Positions 1-6,352 of a stretch of DNA of 25,696 nucleotides are shown here, one piece after another. Numbering within the stretch: the stretch's first letter is position 1; every line of letters begins with the position of its first letter. The position numbers and the translations under genes are program-made. Source of the stretch: UBA5232 sp035370405 (GTDB taxonomy: Bacteria > Patescibacteriota > Dojkabacteria > SC72); the NCBI GenBank assembly GCA_035370405.1, contig DAOOVT010000012.1, forward strand, positions 1 to 25,696, written 5' to 3'. Below the pieces are notes generated by a model. It was not told where the DNA came from, searched no databases, and saw only the letters and a program-made list of their open reading frames with translations.

Positions 1-420
1 TGGTGGAGACGATGGGAGTTGAACCCATGTCCAAGAGTGTCATTCGGCACCATATACAAACATATCCGATCTTCTCTAGTAGAATATGTCTAAAAAATCG
101 GACAAAAAACATATTCCCTCAGTTATATTTTCATTCATTTACCCCACTGACTTGATAAATGAATATACCCTAGCAACGACTGTCCAAAATTCCAGCTAAG
201 GATGGGAATTATGAACATTAACCGAAAATAAACGGTTAAACTTATGCAAAGTTAAATGCATATGCAGGAGCTGCAAAAGCTGCTCTTACACCAGCACTAA
301 GATTCTCTGCAAAAGCGACAATTTTGTTTTTTACACTTATCATGTGTGTTGAGAATAACGAACTCAACAAACGGTTTGTGGTAACCGAAATCAAGCTCTT
401 GTCGAAAGCCTGACGTCCCC
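1..420 (-). ncRNA. ssrA: tmRNA (transfer-messenger RNA)
   Basis: tmRNA rescues stalled ribosomes: its Ala-charged tRNA-like end enters the A site, and an internal reading frame then adds a degradation tag. The 5' end reads GGGGACG and the 3' end reads CGTCTCC-A-CCA. They form a 7-bp acceptor stem whose third pair is G-U, the identity element for alanyl-tRNA synthetase. The T arm (GGTTCAACTCCCATC type) lies directly before the acceptor. The 5' segment contains the conserved TTTCGAC. CCA is encoded at positions 3..1, so the 3' end sits exactly at the window edge. At about 420 nt the molecule is a one-piece tmRNA of slightly above usual length. It follows the SpoU-type methyltransferase gene by 21 nt and has its own extended -10 promoter. 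Confidence 0.96.
242..316 (-). other. tmRNA proteolysis tag reading frame (24 aa)
   Basis: The resume codon is GCT at 316..314, preceded by ATTGTC, which resembles the UAGUC-like determinant before the resume codon in other tmRNAs. The frame encodes 24 residues, starting AFAENLSAGV and ending AYAFNFA, followed by TAA at 244..242. It is Ala-rich (10 of 24) and ends in a small/hydrophobic tail, as tags recognised by ClpXP-type proteases do. It lacks the common ALAA or LAA terminus and is longer than the 10-15 residue tags of most bacteria. The frame assignment is an inference from the determinant and the stop. Confidence 0.8.
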
Positions 421-440
421 ATGTTTACAAAGAACACTGT

Positions 441-449
441 ATTATACCA
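441..449 (-). promoter_or_regulatory. Extended -10 promoter of tmRNA
   Basis: TGGTATAAT lies on the minus strand at 449..441, a perfect TGn-TATAAT extended -10. The predicted start is near 434, about 14 nt before the mature tmRNA 5' end, leaving a short leader for RNase P. No good -35 is visible. The hexamer overlaps the TAA stop codon (444..442) of the upstream methyltransferase gene. Confidence 0.7.
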
Positions 450-1194
450 TTTCTGTGCTTTTTCTTCTACTAAATTCCCACATAGCAATACTTCCTGCAA
501 CAGATAAATTCAACGAATCAATATCTTCTGAATGAGGGATGTATACACTTTCTCCAAGGCTAGAATACCTACTATCTAAACCCTTTCCCTCATTACCAAA
601 TACAAAAGAAAAAGGCTCTCTAAAACCTATATCAACAATACTTCTGCTACCTTTTAACATAAATGGATATATGGCGTTTCCTTTATACAAATCAACATAC
701 TCCTCTATGGAGCCAAAATAATGAAAATTTATTCTAAACAAAGCCCCCATTGTGGATCTTACTGTCATAGGATCAAAAATATCAGCTCCAGGCTTAATTA
801 TAGCTAAATCCTTAAAATGAAAACCACACATACTCCTAATTATTGTTCCAAGATTTCCAGTATTACTAGGATTTACTAAAACAATATGATTACTTCCATT
901 CTCCAAATCTACAAAATACTTCCTAAAAACACCAACTACATATGTATTCTCTTTGTACGCAATTCTATCTATAGCTCCATCGTTTTCTTCACAATGAATT
1001 CCATACTTTCTACATAATTCCAAGATCTCTCCTACTCCATCACTCTGAAGTCCTTCCCTTTTGTACAAAATCTCAATTACATTGTCTCTTCTAAAATTCA
1101 AAAGATCTAAAACAGGATATGCTCCAAAGGCATATGAAAAATCAAATTTCTTTTGATACCTTTTAAGTTTTGGAAATCTATTTATCTCTACCAT
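442..1194 (-). CDS. SpoU/TrmH-family RNA 2'-O-methyltransferase
   Basis: This is an AdoMet-dependent 2'-O-ribose methyltransferase of the SPOUT (trefoil knot) superfamily, acting on tRNA or rRNA; the target cannot be read from sequence. All three SpoU motifs are present in the C-terminal half: NPSNTGNLGTIIR (motif 1, with the catalytic-type Asn and Arg), FVFGNEGKGLD (motif 2) and IPHSEDIDSLNLSVAGSIAMWE (motif 3, the knot). The N-terminal stretch with SYAFGAYPVLDLL is a substrate-binding-type region. The ATG at 1194 gives 250 aa and a 17-nt overlap with the upstream gene. ATG 1233 or TTG 1239 would add a basic KKREERKRKKR tail and a larger overlap, and no start has a clear ribosome-binding site. 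It is the last gene before tmRNA and probably co-transcribed with the upstream membrane protein. Confidence 0.9.
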   Translation of the reverse strand: MVEINRFPKLKRYQKKFDFSYAFGAYPVLDLLNFRRDNVIEILYKREGLQSDGVGEILELCRKYGIHCEENDGAIDRIAYKENTYVVGVFRKYFVDLENGSNHIVLVNPSNTGNLGTIIRSMCGFHFKDLAIIKPGADIFDPMTVRSTMGALFRINFHYFGSIEEYVDLYKGNAIYPFMLKGSRSIVDIGFREPFSFVFGNEGKGLDSRYSSLGESVYIPHSEDIDSLNLSVAGSIAMWEFSRRKSTEMV

Positions 1195-2101
1195 TCTCTT
1201 TTTTCTCTTTCTTTCCTCTCTTTTTTTGTTCATCAACAAAACTCATTTTCTCTTTTCTCAATGTCAAATATGCTTCCTCTACCTTCTTTTTTGTAAATTC
1301 GAGCTCCTTCTGCTCTTCTATTTCCCTTACATACAAATCCCTTATGCTAGCTAAAAAGCCAAATAGCATGGAGATATATCCAAAGAACTGTGCTAAAACA
1401 GAAAGATCAACTGCATATTCAGTTTCTAGGTTAAGGAATGGAATGTAAAAAATTTGAGACAGAATGAAAAAAGATATTGAGAAAATTATCCAAAAATCAA
1501 TATTTTCATACTTCCAATTCTTTTTACAAAGATACCCCATGCCTGCTACTACTAGCAATATTAAACTCAGTACAGAAAAAGATATTGTCATATATTCCTC
1601 AGTAAATCCTCCTAGTATTTTTGAATATATGAGGAAAGAAGCAGTTAAGATTATGAATATGAAAAAACCCAAGATTCTAAAACTTTTCTTCTTCATACGA
1701 ATATTATCCACTTCCAAGAAACAACTAAAGAACAAAAGGAAGGAAAGAAAACATTTTGAAAAGATCATCCTAAAAGAATAAATGCTATCTCCAGATGAGA
1801 ACAAAGCTTCAAAATTTTCTAATGTCATTAGGAGAGAGATAATATCAAGTATTCCAACCCCTATTAATCCTATACCAAGTATGAAGTATTGTATGGAATC
1901 CTTCTGTGCAGAATATCTAAGCATCGATATTATTCCACTAAATATGGCAAAGATTCCTGAAATAAGCAGTACAAAATCTCTGAAATTTGTAAACCATTTG
2001 AGGTCTCCTATGAATACTGCAAAAAGAAGGAATGAGGCATCAGCCACCAAAAGAAGAAGAAATTGTTCCTTGATATGTTTCGAAGAGAGCTCCTTTTTCA
2101 T
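1178..2101 (-). CDS. Eight-TM membrane protein with C-terminal coiled coil (sensor-like, no kinase)
   Basis: The 307-aa protein has about eight hydrophobic segments (roughly residues 15-32, 41-63, 72-92, 112-131, 142-164, 172-193, 203-224 and 230-253). These are followed by a charged helical, coiled-coil-like segment (254-295) and a very basic tail (KKRGKKEKKENGRDK). This plan, a multi-TM block leading straight into a signalling-type helix, resembles MASE-type or 7TM sensor modules that normally precede a histidine kinase or cyclase. Here the protein stops where the catalytic domain would begin, and I see no kinase H-box or ATPase motif. It starts 17 nt downstream of the pseudopilin gene and overlaps the methyltransferase, so the three may form an operon. 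No family is firmly recognised. Confidence 0.85.
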   Translation of the reverse strand: MKKELSSKHIKEQFLLLLVADASFLLFAVFIGDLKWFTNFRDFVLLISGIFAIFSGIISMLRYSAQKDSIQYFILGIGLIGVGILDIISLLMTLENFEALFSSGDSIYSFRMIFSKCFLSFLLFFSCFLEVDNIRMKKKSFRILGFFIFIILTASFLIYSKILGGFTEEYMTISFSVLSLILLVVAGMGYLCKKNWKYENIDFWIIFSISFFILSQIFYIPFLNLETEYAVDLSVLAQFFGYISMLFGFLASIRDLYVREIEEQKELEFTKKKVEEAYLTLRKEKMSFVDEQKKRGKKEKKENGRDK

Positions 2102-2118
2102 TGTTTTAAAGTAAAAAT

Positions 2119-2679
2119 TTAAAACATATACTTAGTAAACGAGAGCGTAACATTTCTTTCGGCATATGGGGCACATACAGTAATGTTCCCACGACCATCT
2201 TGTGAGATGAAGTATCCAGTTCCATTTACAGACCTACTTTCTGGATCAGAAGGCAGAGATATGATTTTTCCATTTCCTTCGCTGTCTTGGACTATTGAAT
2301 CTAAATTAACAAGCCCAGTACAGTCGTGTGGTCCTGTTTTACATATTTCATTACCTACCTGCATGCACTGTTCTGTGACTGGAATTTCTTTTGGAATTTC
2401 ACCATGTTCTTTTGTATATGAATATATGGAGGATAGTATCATAGAGATATCTGCCTCCCTCTTAAAATTTCTGCTTTCGGAACCTTGTTTGTTAGGATTA
2501 AAAAATAGATATACAAGACAACCAACGATAATAAAGGCTGAAATAACAACCATTACATCTAGAATAGAGAACTTGTTTTTAGAGGCTTCACTCTCTTTTA
2601 CAAAAATTGGTGCCTGAAGAGGACGACTAAGAGAAATGTTCCCAATATTAAAGATTTCGGATTGATTAGCATTTTCCAT
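2119..2679 (-). CDS. Atypical type IV pilin / type II secretion pseudopilin-like protein
   Basis: The protein has a cytoplasmic N-terminus of about 36 residues, one hydrophobic helix whose start FSILDVMVVIS aligns with the classic prepilin FTLIELLVVIA, and a globular domain. The phrase RNFKREADISMILSSIYSY, a set of Cys residues (C107, C115, C122, C171 in the 188-aa form) and LPSDPESRSVNGTGYF followed by CAPYAE are the pattern of CPR pilin-like proteins. The prepilin peptidase site is abnormal: the -1 residue is Lys instead of Gly, and +5 is Asp instead of Glu. Processing is therefore doubtful and the protein may stay membrane-anchored. ATG 2679 is chosen because a -10-like TATATT ends 7 nt before it; ATG 2685 would add MD. 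Confidence 0.85.
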   Translation of the reverse strand: MENANQSEIFNIGNISLSRPLQAPIFVKESEASKNKFSILDVMVVISAFIIVGCLVYLFFNPNKQGSESRNFKREADISMILSSIYSYTKEHGEIPKEIPVTEQCMQVGNEICKTGPHDCTGLVNLDSIVQDSEGNGKIISLPSDPESRSVNGTGYFISQDGRGNITVCAPYAERNVTLSFTKYMF

Positions 2680-2686
2680 ATCCATA

Positions 2687-2692
2687 AATATA
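2687..2692 (-). promoter_or_regulatory. -10 element of the pseudopilin operon
   Basis: TATATT, preceded by CTG, lies at 2692..2687 on the minus strand. It ends 7 nt before ATG 2679, which predicts a transcript with essentially no 5' leader. The -35 is not convincing. Confidence 0.4.
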
Positions 2693-2825
2693 CAGTAGTT
2701 TTTGACGAAGTGCTAGAACAGAGTTTACAAAGCGAATATCACCTATAGTTTGATAATCGGAGAGATATAGTAATCACAGTCTAGGAAAACATCTATATAC
2801 CAACGAATATGAATATCTTTGAGGG

Positions 2826-2855
2826 TTATCCACACTGAGTTGAAATTGTGGATTA
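2826..2855. promoter_or_regulatory. Pair of convergent DnaA-box-like sequences
   Basis: TTATCCACA at 2826-2834 is a perfect DnaA box. TGTGGATTA at 2847-2855 is an opposed near-consensus box, 12 bp away. They lie in the AT-rich spacer (2686-2871) downstream of tRNA-Ser(CGA), about 3.2 kb from the dnaA-dnaN spacer. Apart from these boxes and the promoter at 2687-2692 I see nothing in that spacer. DnaA binding is inferred from the motif only. Confidence 0.45.
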
Positions 2856-2871
2856 ATTATAAAAGGAAAAA

Positions 2872-2958
2872 CGGAGGGAGAGGGATTCGAACCCCCGATC
2901 CAGAAACCTGGATAGAGCTTTTCGAGAGCTCCCCTTTCAGCCACTCAGGCATCCCTCC
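2872..2958 (-). tRNA. tRNA-Ser(CGA)
   Basis: The acceptor stem is GGAGGGA paired with TCCCTCC, with discriminator G73. There is a class II long variable arm (CCAG-GTTT-CTGG) and a T arm with GGTTCGAATCC. The anticodon stem is GAGCT/AGCTC with loop CTCGAAA, giving anticodon CGA, which reads UCG. CCA is not encoded: TTT follows the discriminator. It lies 21 nt after the stop of the 226-aa membrane protein, with a TGCTATTTA (-10-like) at 2971..2963 immediately upstream. It may be transcribed from that element or by read-through. Confidence 0.96.
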
Positions 2959-2979
2959 TTTTTAAATAGCACTTCTTAC

Positions 2980-3660
2980 CTAAACCTTCTCCAATGGAAT
3001 ATATTCACCATATGTAATCCTATCTATCCTACCCTGCTTCCTAATATCTTTGTACAATAGTTTATCTTGCAACAAAAGAAAAATAGCATCCTTGTCTTTT
3101 TCTGAAGCAAGAAGAAACAAAACCTTTGGAACATTTAATTTAGTCTCAATTATTAAAGAATAATATGAGGAACCATCTTTCTTACAAAAATAGAAAGAAT
3201 CAAGCGTATACCATTCAAACAATCTATCATATATCTCTATACCTCTCTTAGTTATCTTATTCTTAATATACACTGGCTTCGTAACTCCAGAAACATAGAC
3301 CAAGAAAAGAAGAGCTATTACTGAAGCCATCATCAAATAATGTCTCAAAATAGCCAAAAGAAGTATCAAAACAAGAGAAAGAGCAACAATAAATAGAAAA
3401 TTCTTGTCACTAAACTTAACCTGATATCTCTCTGGTGCTTCCCATTCAAAAAGTTTAATATTCTGCACAACTTTCTTTTCCTGCAAAGGATCTTTCTCAA
3501 GCTTCACACTTTTATCTATAACTGCTTTTCTCCTTTTCTCTTTCATCTCCTTAACAGCATCCTTCTTAGCCTTTACCATAGCCCTCTCCTTCTCTCTCAA
3601 ACTTTTCTCTCCAGAGACAACTTCTAGTATCTTCTCAAGGCTTTTTTCTTCTCTTTCCAT
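2980..3660 (-). CDS. Two-TM membrane protein with coiled-coil N-terminus and PH-like C-terminal half
   Basis: The 226-aa protein is unnamed. Residues 1-65 are highly charged (Lys/Glu-rich, probably coiled coil). Residues around 70-82 contain LFEWEAPERYQ. Two hydrophobic helices follow at about 88-104 and 107-126, then a beta-rich segment of about 95 residues with ITKRGIEIYDRLFEW and ending YGEYIPLE. Membrane hairpin plus beta-rich cytosolic domain resembles the small bacterial PH-like or DUF5673-like membrane proteins common in CPR genomes; this is a resemblance, not a firm family call. The start is supported by TGAGGA just before ATG 3660. It follows the 123-aa protein by 4 nt, so the two are almost certainly co-transcribed. 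Confidence 0.85.
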   Translation of the reverse strand: MEREEKSLEKILEVVSGEKSLREKERAMVKAKKDAVKEMKEKRRKAVIDKSVKLEKDPLQEKKVVQNIKLFEWEAPERYQVKFSDKNFLFIVALSLVLILLLAILRHYLMMASVIALLFLVYVSGVTKPVYIKNKITKRGIEIYDRLFEWYTLDSFYFCKKDGSSYYSLIIETKLNVPKVLFLLASEKDKDAIFLLLQDKLLYKDIRKQGRIDRITYGEYIPLEKV

Positions 3661-3664
3661 TCCC

Positions 3665-4036
3665 TCATGATACTACAAATATCAATACCAATACAAGAAC
3701 TAAGAGTGGGATTCCCAAAAACCAATCAATTATATGGAAGATATGAAGAAGAAGTACCACTAAAAGACCAAAGGATATAGCAAAGGATATCTTCAAAGAG
3801 AATTTAACCCTTTCGTGTTGACTAAGTTCTTTTCTAAAAAAAGTACAAAAGAGATATATACCAAGACATAAAAAGGAAAAAAAAAGGATGAACAGAAGAA
3901 GGATTGCTACAGATATATTAATGATATCTATATTTCCCGTTTCGTCAAAGGGTAAAAAGGAGGAATTAGAAGATAAGTAATACAAAAAGCATACAGAAAA
4001 AATAAAGAGAAAAAGACTACTAAAGAAGAATTTCAT
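3665..4036 (-). CDS. Small four-TM membrane protein of unknown function
   Basis: The 123-aa protein has four predicted TM helices (about 3-22, 39-65, 81-99 and 103-122). A short polar loop with FFRKELSQHERVKF lies between helices 2 and 3. I recognise no family or catalytic motif. It is the first gene of a two-gene unit with the 226-aa membrane protein, 4 nt apart, and is divergent from the response-regulator gene across an 81-bp spacer that must hold both promoters. A role linked to its membrane partner is likely but unspecified. Confidence 0.8.
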   Translation of the reverse strand: MKFFFSSLFLFIFSVCFLYYLSSNSSFLPFDETGNIDIINISVAILLLFILFFSFLCLGIYLFCTFFRKELSQHERVKFSLKISFAISFGLLVVLLLHIFHIIDWFLGIPLLVLVLVLIFVVS

Positions 4037-4073
4037 AATTTTTGATGCTCTAAGATAAAAGAATTATGCATGG

Positions 4074-4108
4074 AATTACTAACATGATAACTATTAAATT
4101 TAGTAATT
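4074..4108. repeat. 9-bp inverted repeat in the divergent promoter region
   Basis: AATTACTAA (4074-4082) and TTAGTAATT (4100-4108) are perfect inverted repeats with centres 26 bp apart, about 2.5 helical turns. They lie between the small membrane protein gene and the response-regulator gene. The right arm overlaps a possible -10 (TAATTT, 4104-4109) that ends 8 nt before ATG 4118. This fits an operator for a dimeric winged-helix regulator, perhaps the product of the adjacent gene. Confidence 0.4.
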
Positions 4109-4117
4109 TTAATATCT

Positions 4118-4789
4118 ATGAATGTCTTAATTATAGAGAATTCAAGCACATTAGCACAAATCATTTCAAAGACATTAGAATCATATGGATATCATACAAC
4201 TTTAGACAATGAAACTTTTGGATCAAAAAATTTGGTAAAAAAAGGAATTTTTGATTTCGTAATAATTAACACTAATCTAGGTGATAGCAGAAGTTTAGAA
4301 ATACTGGAATATATAAGGGAGAAGAGAAAGAATATCAAAGTGCTTGGAGTATGTAATAAAGGGAATTGGATTGAAAAGGTTCAATTCTTAAATAAAGGTG
4401 GAGATGATGTTCTTACATATCCATTCCCTATGCAAGAGCTACTGGCTAGGATTCAAACTATTATGAGAAGACCTTCTGGATATATGGATAAGAATCTGTA
4501 CATAGGAAAATATGTTTTAGATGTAGATAATAGAACAATATACGAAGGGAATTCAGAGATAAGTGTCAGGAAGAAAGAATATGATTTACTTGAGTATTTA
4601 GTAAGAAATAAAGATCGAGTAATTTCGAGATGTGAGCTTTTGGACCATGTATGGGATTACAGAGAATATGTAGGATCAAATACTATAGATGTACATATAA
4701 AGAGGTTAAGGGACAAACTCCATGATAAGGATATCATTGAAACAGTACATGGGATTGGATATAAAGCTAAAATTCCAAAGAAGAATTAA
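4118..4789 (+). CDS. OmpR/PhoB-family response regulator with degenerate receiver
   Basis: This is a DNA-binding transcription regulator of 223 aa. Residues 1-118 form a receiver-like fold and about 125-220 a winged helix of the OmpR/PhoB type. The winged helix is intact: RKKEYDLLEYLVRN, the recognition helix region NTIDVHIKRLRDKL, and the wing ETVHGIGYKAK. The receiver lacks its chemistry. The acidic pair is E7-N8, the phospho-acceptor position is N51 rather than Asp (FVIIN where FVILD is usual), and the conserved Lys is Y101 (LTYPF instead of LTKPF). It therefore probably works without Asp phosphorylation, as atypical receivers do. No histidine kinase is visible in the window. Its TAA shares TTAA with the stop codon of convergent dnaN. 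Confidence 0.93.
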   Translation: MNVLIIENSSTLAQIISKTLESYGYHTTLDNETFGSKNLVKKGIFDFVIINTNLGDSRSLEILEYIREKRKNIKVLGVCNKGNWIEKVQFLNKGGDDVLTYPFPMQELLARIQTIMRRPSGYMDKNLYIGKYVLDVDNRTIYEGNSEISVRKKEYDLLEYLVRNKDRVISRCELLDHVWDYREYVGSNTIDVHIKRLRDKLHDKDIIETVHGIGYKAKIPKKN

Positions 4790-5907
4790 AGCATCATTGG
4801 CATAACTAAATGTATAAAGCTATCATCGCCGTCTATTTTGAAAACCCCAGGCCTTGTAGCCTCAGAACATTCAAATATAATATCTTCACTATCTATATGC
4901 ATAAGAACATCATTGAGAAGCTTAGCACTAAATGCTATCTTTATGCTTTCACCTTCTACTTTACATGGAAAATTACTTTGATTTTTTCCTAAGTCACTTT
5001 GAACTGCTGATAGCAAAATTCTATTTTCTTCAGAAGATATATCCAAAATCATTTTGTTCCCTAAAACAGATCTAGCAATAATATTTATTATCTTTATCGA
5101 ATTAAGAAAATCACTCTTCTTCAAAAAGCACCTCGTTTTATACCCAGTAGGAATTATTTGTCTGTACTCAGGAAACTCTCCATCAATAATTCGGGAAATT
5201 AAATCAACATCAGCAAATCTAAATAAAACTTGATTCTTTTCATCAATAGTATAAATACGAACAACTTCTTCATCCGTATCTAAGGCAGAAATAATGTATG
5301 AGAGTTCTAACAAAGCTCTAACAGGTACAAGGAAACTCTTCTTGGAAACCCCTTTTGATATCTTAACACTCTGTCTAGAAAGTCGAAGACCATCAGTCGA
5401 CACAAAATATGCAACACCATCCTCTATCTCTATTTTAACACCAGTCAAAACTGGCTTAATATCATCGGTAGCAGAGGCAAAAGCAACTCTATCAACAGCA
5501 GTAACTAAATCCTCTTTTTTAATCTCAACTAATGGTTCTTCTTTCTCTACAGAAGGGATAACTGGAAAATCCTCAGATGGTATAGTATTAAAGCTTGCAC
5601 TATTATTTTTAGTAGAAATATTAAAACTTTCCTTAACAACATCCACATCTACCCTTTCTTCAGGAATAGAATTTACGAACTCAGCAAGCTGTTTTGCTGG
5701 AACTGTAACAGCACCATCTTCCTTAATATCAGCTCCTATCCATGTAGTAATACTTAACTCCAAATCCGTTGTCTTTAGGATTAGCTTTCCATCTTTACTT
5801 TCAAAATAAACATTGCTTAATATTGGTAACCCTGGTTTAGTAGCTACTACTCTACTAACAATGTTTAAGTATTTTGAAAAGGTATCTTGATTACAAGAGA
5901 ATTTCAT
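4786..5907 (-). CDS. dnaN: DNA polymerase III subunit beta (sliding clamp)
   Basis: The ring-shaped processivity clamp holds the replicative polymerase on DNA. The 373-aa length matches the family. The N-terminal MKFSCNQDTFSKYLNIVSRVVATKPGLPIL pattern (given here in part as LPILSNVYF), the middle VPVRALLELSYI/VRIYTIDEKNQVLFRF region and the C-terminal IHLVMPMML, equivalent to the YVVMPMRL end of other clamps, are all diagnostic. Three clamp domains of about 120 residues are present. It lies downstream of dnaA on the same strand, across the 445-bp oriC-like spacer. It has no evident Shine-Dalgarno before ATG 5907; the sequence there is GCTGTAAAAAA. It shares 4 bp (TTAA) with the convergent regulator gene. 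Confidence 0.98.
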   Translation of the reverse strand: MKFSCNQDTFSKYLNIVSRVVATKPGLPILSNVYFESKDGKLILKTTDLELSITTWIGADIKEDGAVTVPAKQLAEFVNSIPEERVDVDVVKESFNISTKNNSASFNTIPSEDFPVIPSVEKEEPLVEIKKEDLVTAVDRVAFASATDDIKPVLTGVKIEIEDGVAYFVSTDGLRLSRQSVKISKGVSKKSFLVPVRALLELSYIISALDTDEEVVRIYTIDEKNQVLFRFADVDLISRIIDGEFPEYRQIIPTGYKTRCFLKKSDFLNSIKIINIIARSVLGNKMILDISSEENRILLSAVQSDLGKNQSNFPCKVEGESIKIAFSAKLLNDVLMHIDSEDIIFECSEATRPGVFKIDGDDSFIHLVMPMML

Positions 5908-6352
5908 TTTTTTACAGCTAATCTTAATTATTTGGGTAGTTTAATACTTGCATATAACCATTATACAAAAATTTCTAATAGAATGTATCTCTCTTCTATA
6001 TTTTATTAATTAAATAATAATAGTTTAAGTAGTAGTAGATGTTTATATGTAGATATCTACTAAGTTATACTAAAAAAAGCCTTCTACTAAGCTACTCTTT
6101 CCTATAATATTCTATGTGTATATCTAATTAGTTATAAATCAATTAATTGTGTAAAAAGTGTTTACATTGAACTAATTTTTTATGTGGATTTCTTTTTGGA
6201 TAATTTGTGGCAAACTAATATATATTGTGTATATCCTCTTTTTAAAGAAATGCCTAGTTAAGGGCATTCTTACGTAAATATTACGTTTCTTCAATGTGGA
6301 AATACTCCAAGTTTTCCCACAATTGTTAACCTCATATCCACATAGTTATCCT
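5908..6352. other. Putative chromosomal origin (oriC) between dnaA and dnaN
   Basis: This 445-bp spacer has no gene. Near the dnaA end it holds DnaA-box-like sites: ATATCCACA 6334-6342, TTTCCCACA 6313-6321, TGTGGAAAT 6295-6303 and TGTGGATTT 6183-6191. Toward dnaN there is a run of TAG triplets (6030-6038, then ATG), which matches the DnaA-trio motif, next to an extremely AT-rich stretch (about 5940-6027) suited to unwinding. The order boxes, trio, AT-rich segment, dnaN is that of Bacillus subtilis. Other structure: palindrome GTAGATATCTAC (6049-6060), direct repeats TCTACTAAG (6056-6064 and 6083-6091), inverted repeat ACGTAA-ATA-TTACGT (6272-6286) and a hairpin AATGCC/GGCATT (6249-6268) that could end dnaA transcription. 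Confidence 0.75.
5960..5965 (-). promoter_or_regulatory. -10 element of the dnaN promoter
   Basis: A perfect TATAAT lies at 5965..5960 on the minus strand, preceded by TTTG. The predicted start is near 5953, about 46 nt before ATG 5907. The -35 is weak (ATACAT at 17-bp spacing). It lies inside the AT-rich part of the origin. Confidence 0.5.

Noticed and set aside
297..500. 67-codon minus-strand open frame
   Set aside because: It overlaps the tmRNA 5' half and the end of the methyltransferase gene and has no family resemblance.
6249..6268. AATGCC/GGCATT hairpin as a dnaA terminator
   Set aside because: The stem is only 6 bp and no U-run follows on the minus strand; kept as a note in the origin entry, not called as a terminator.
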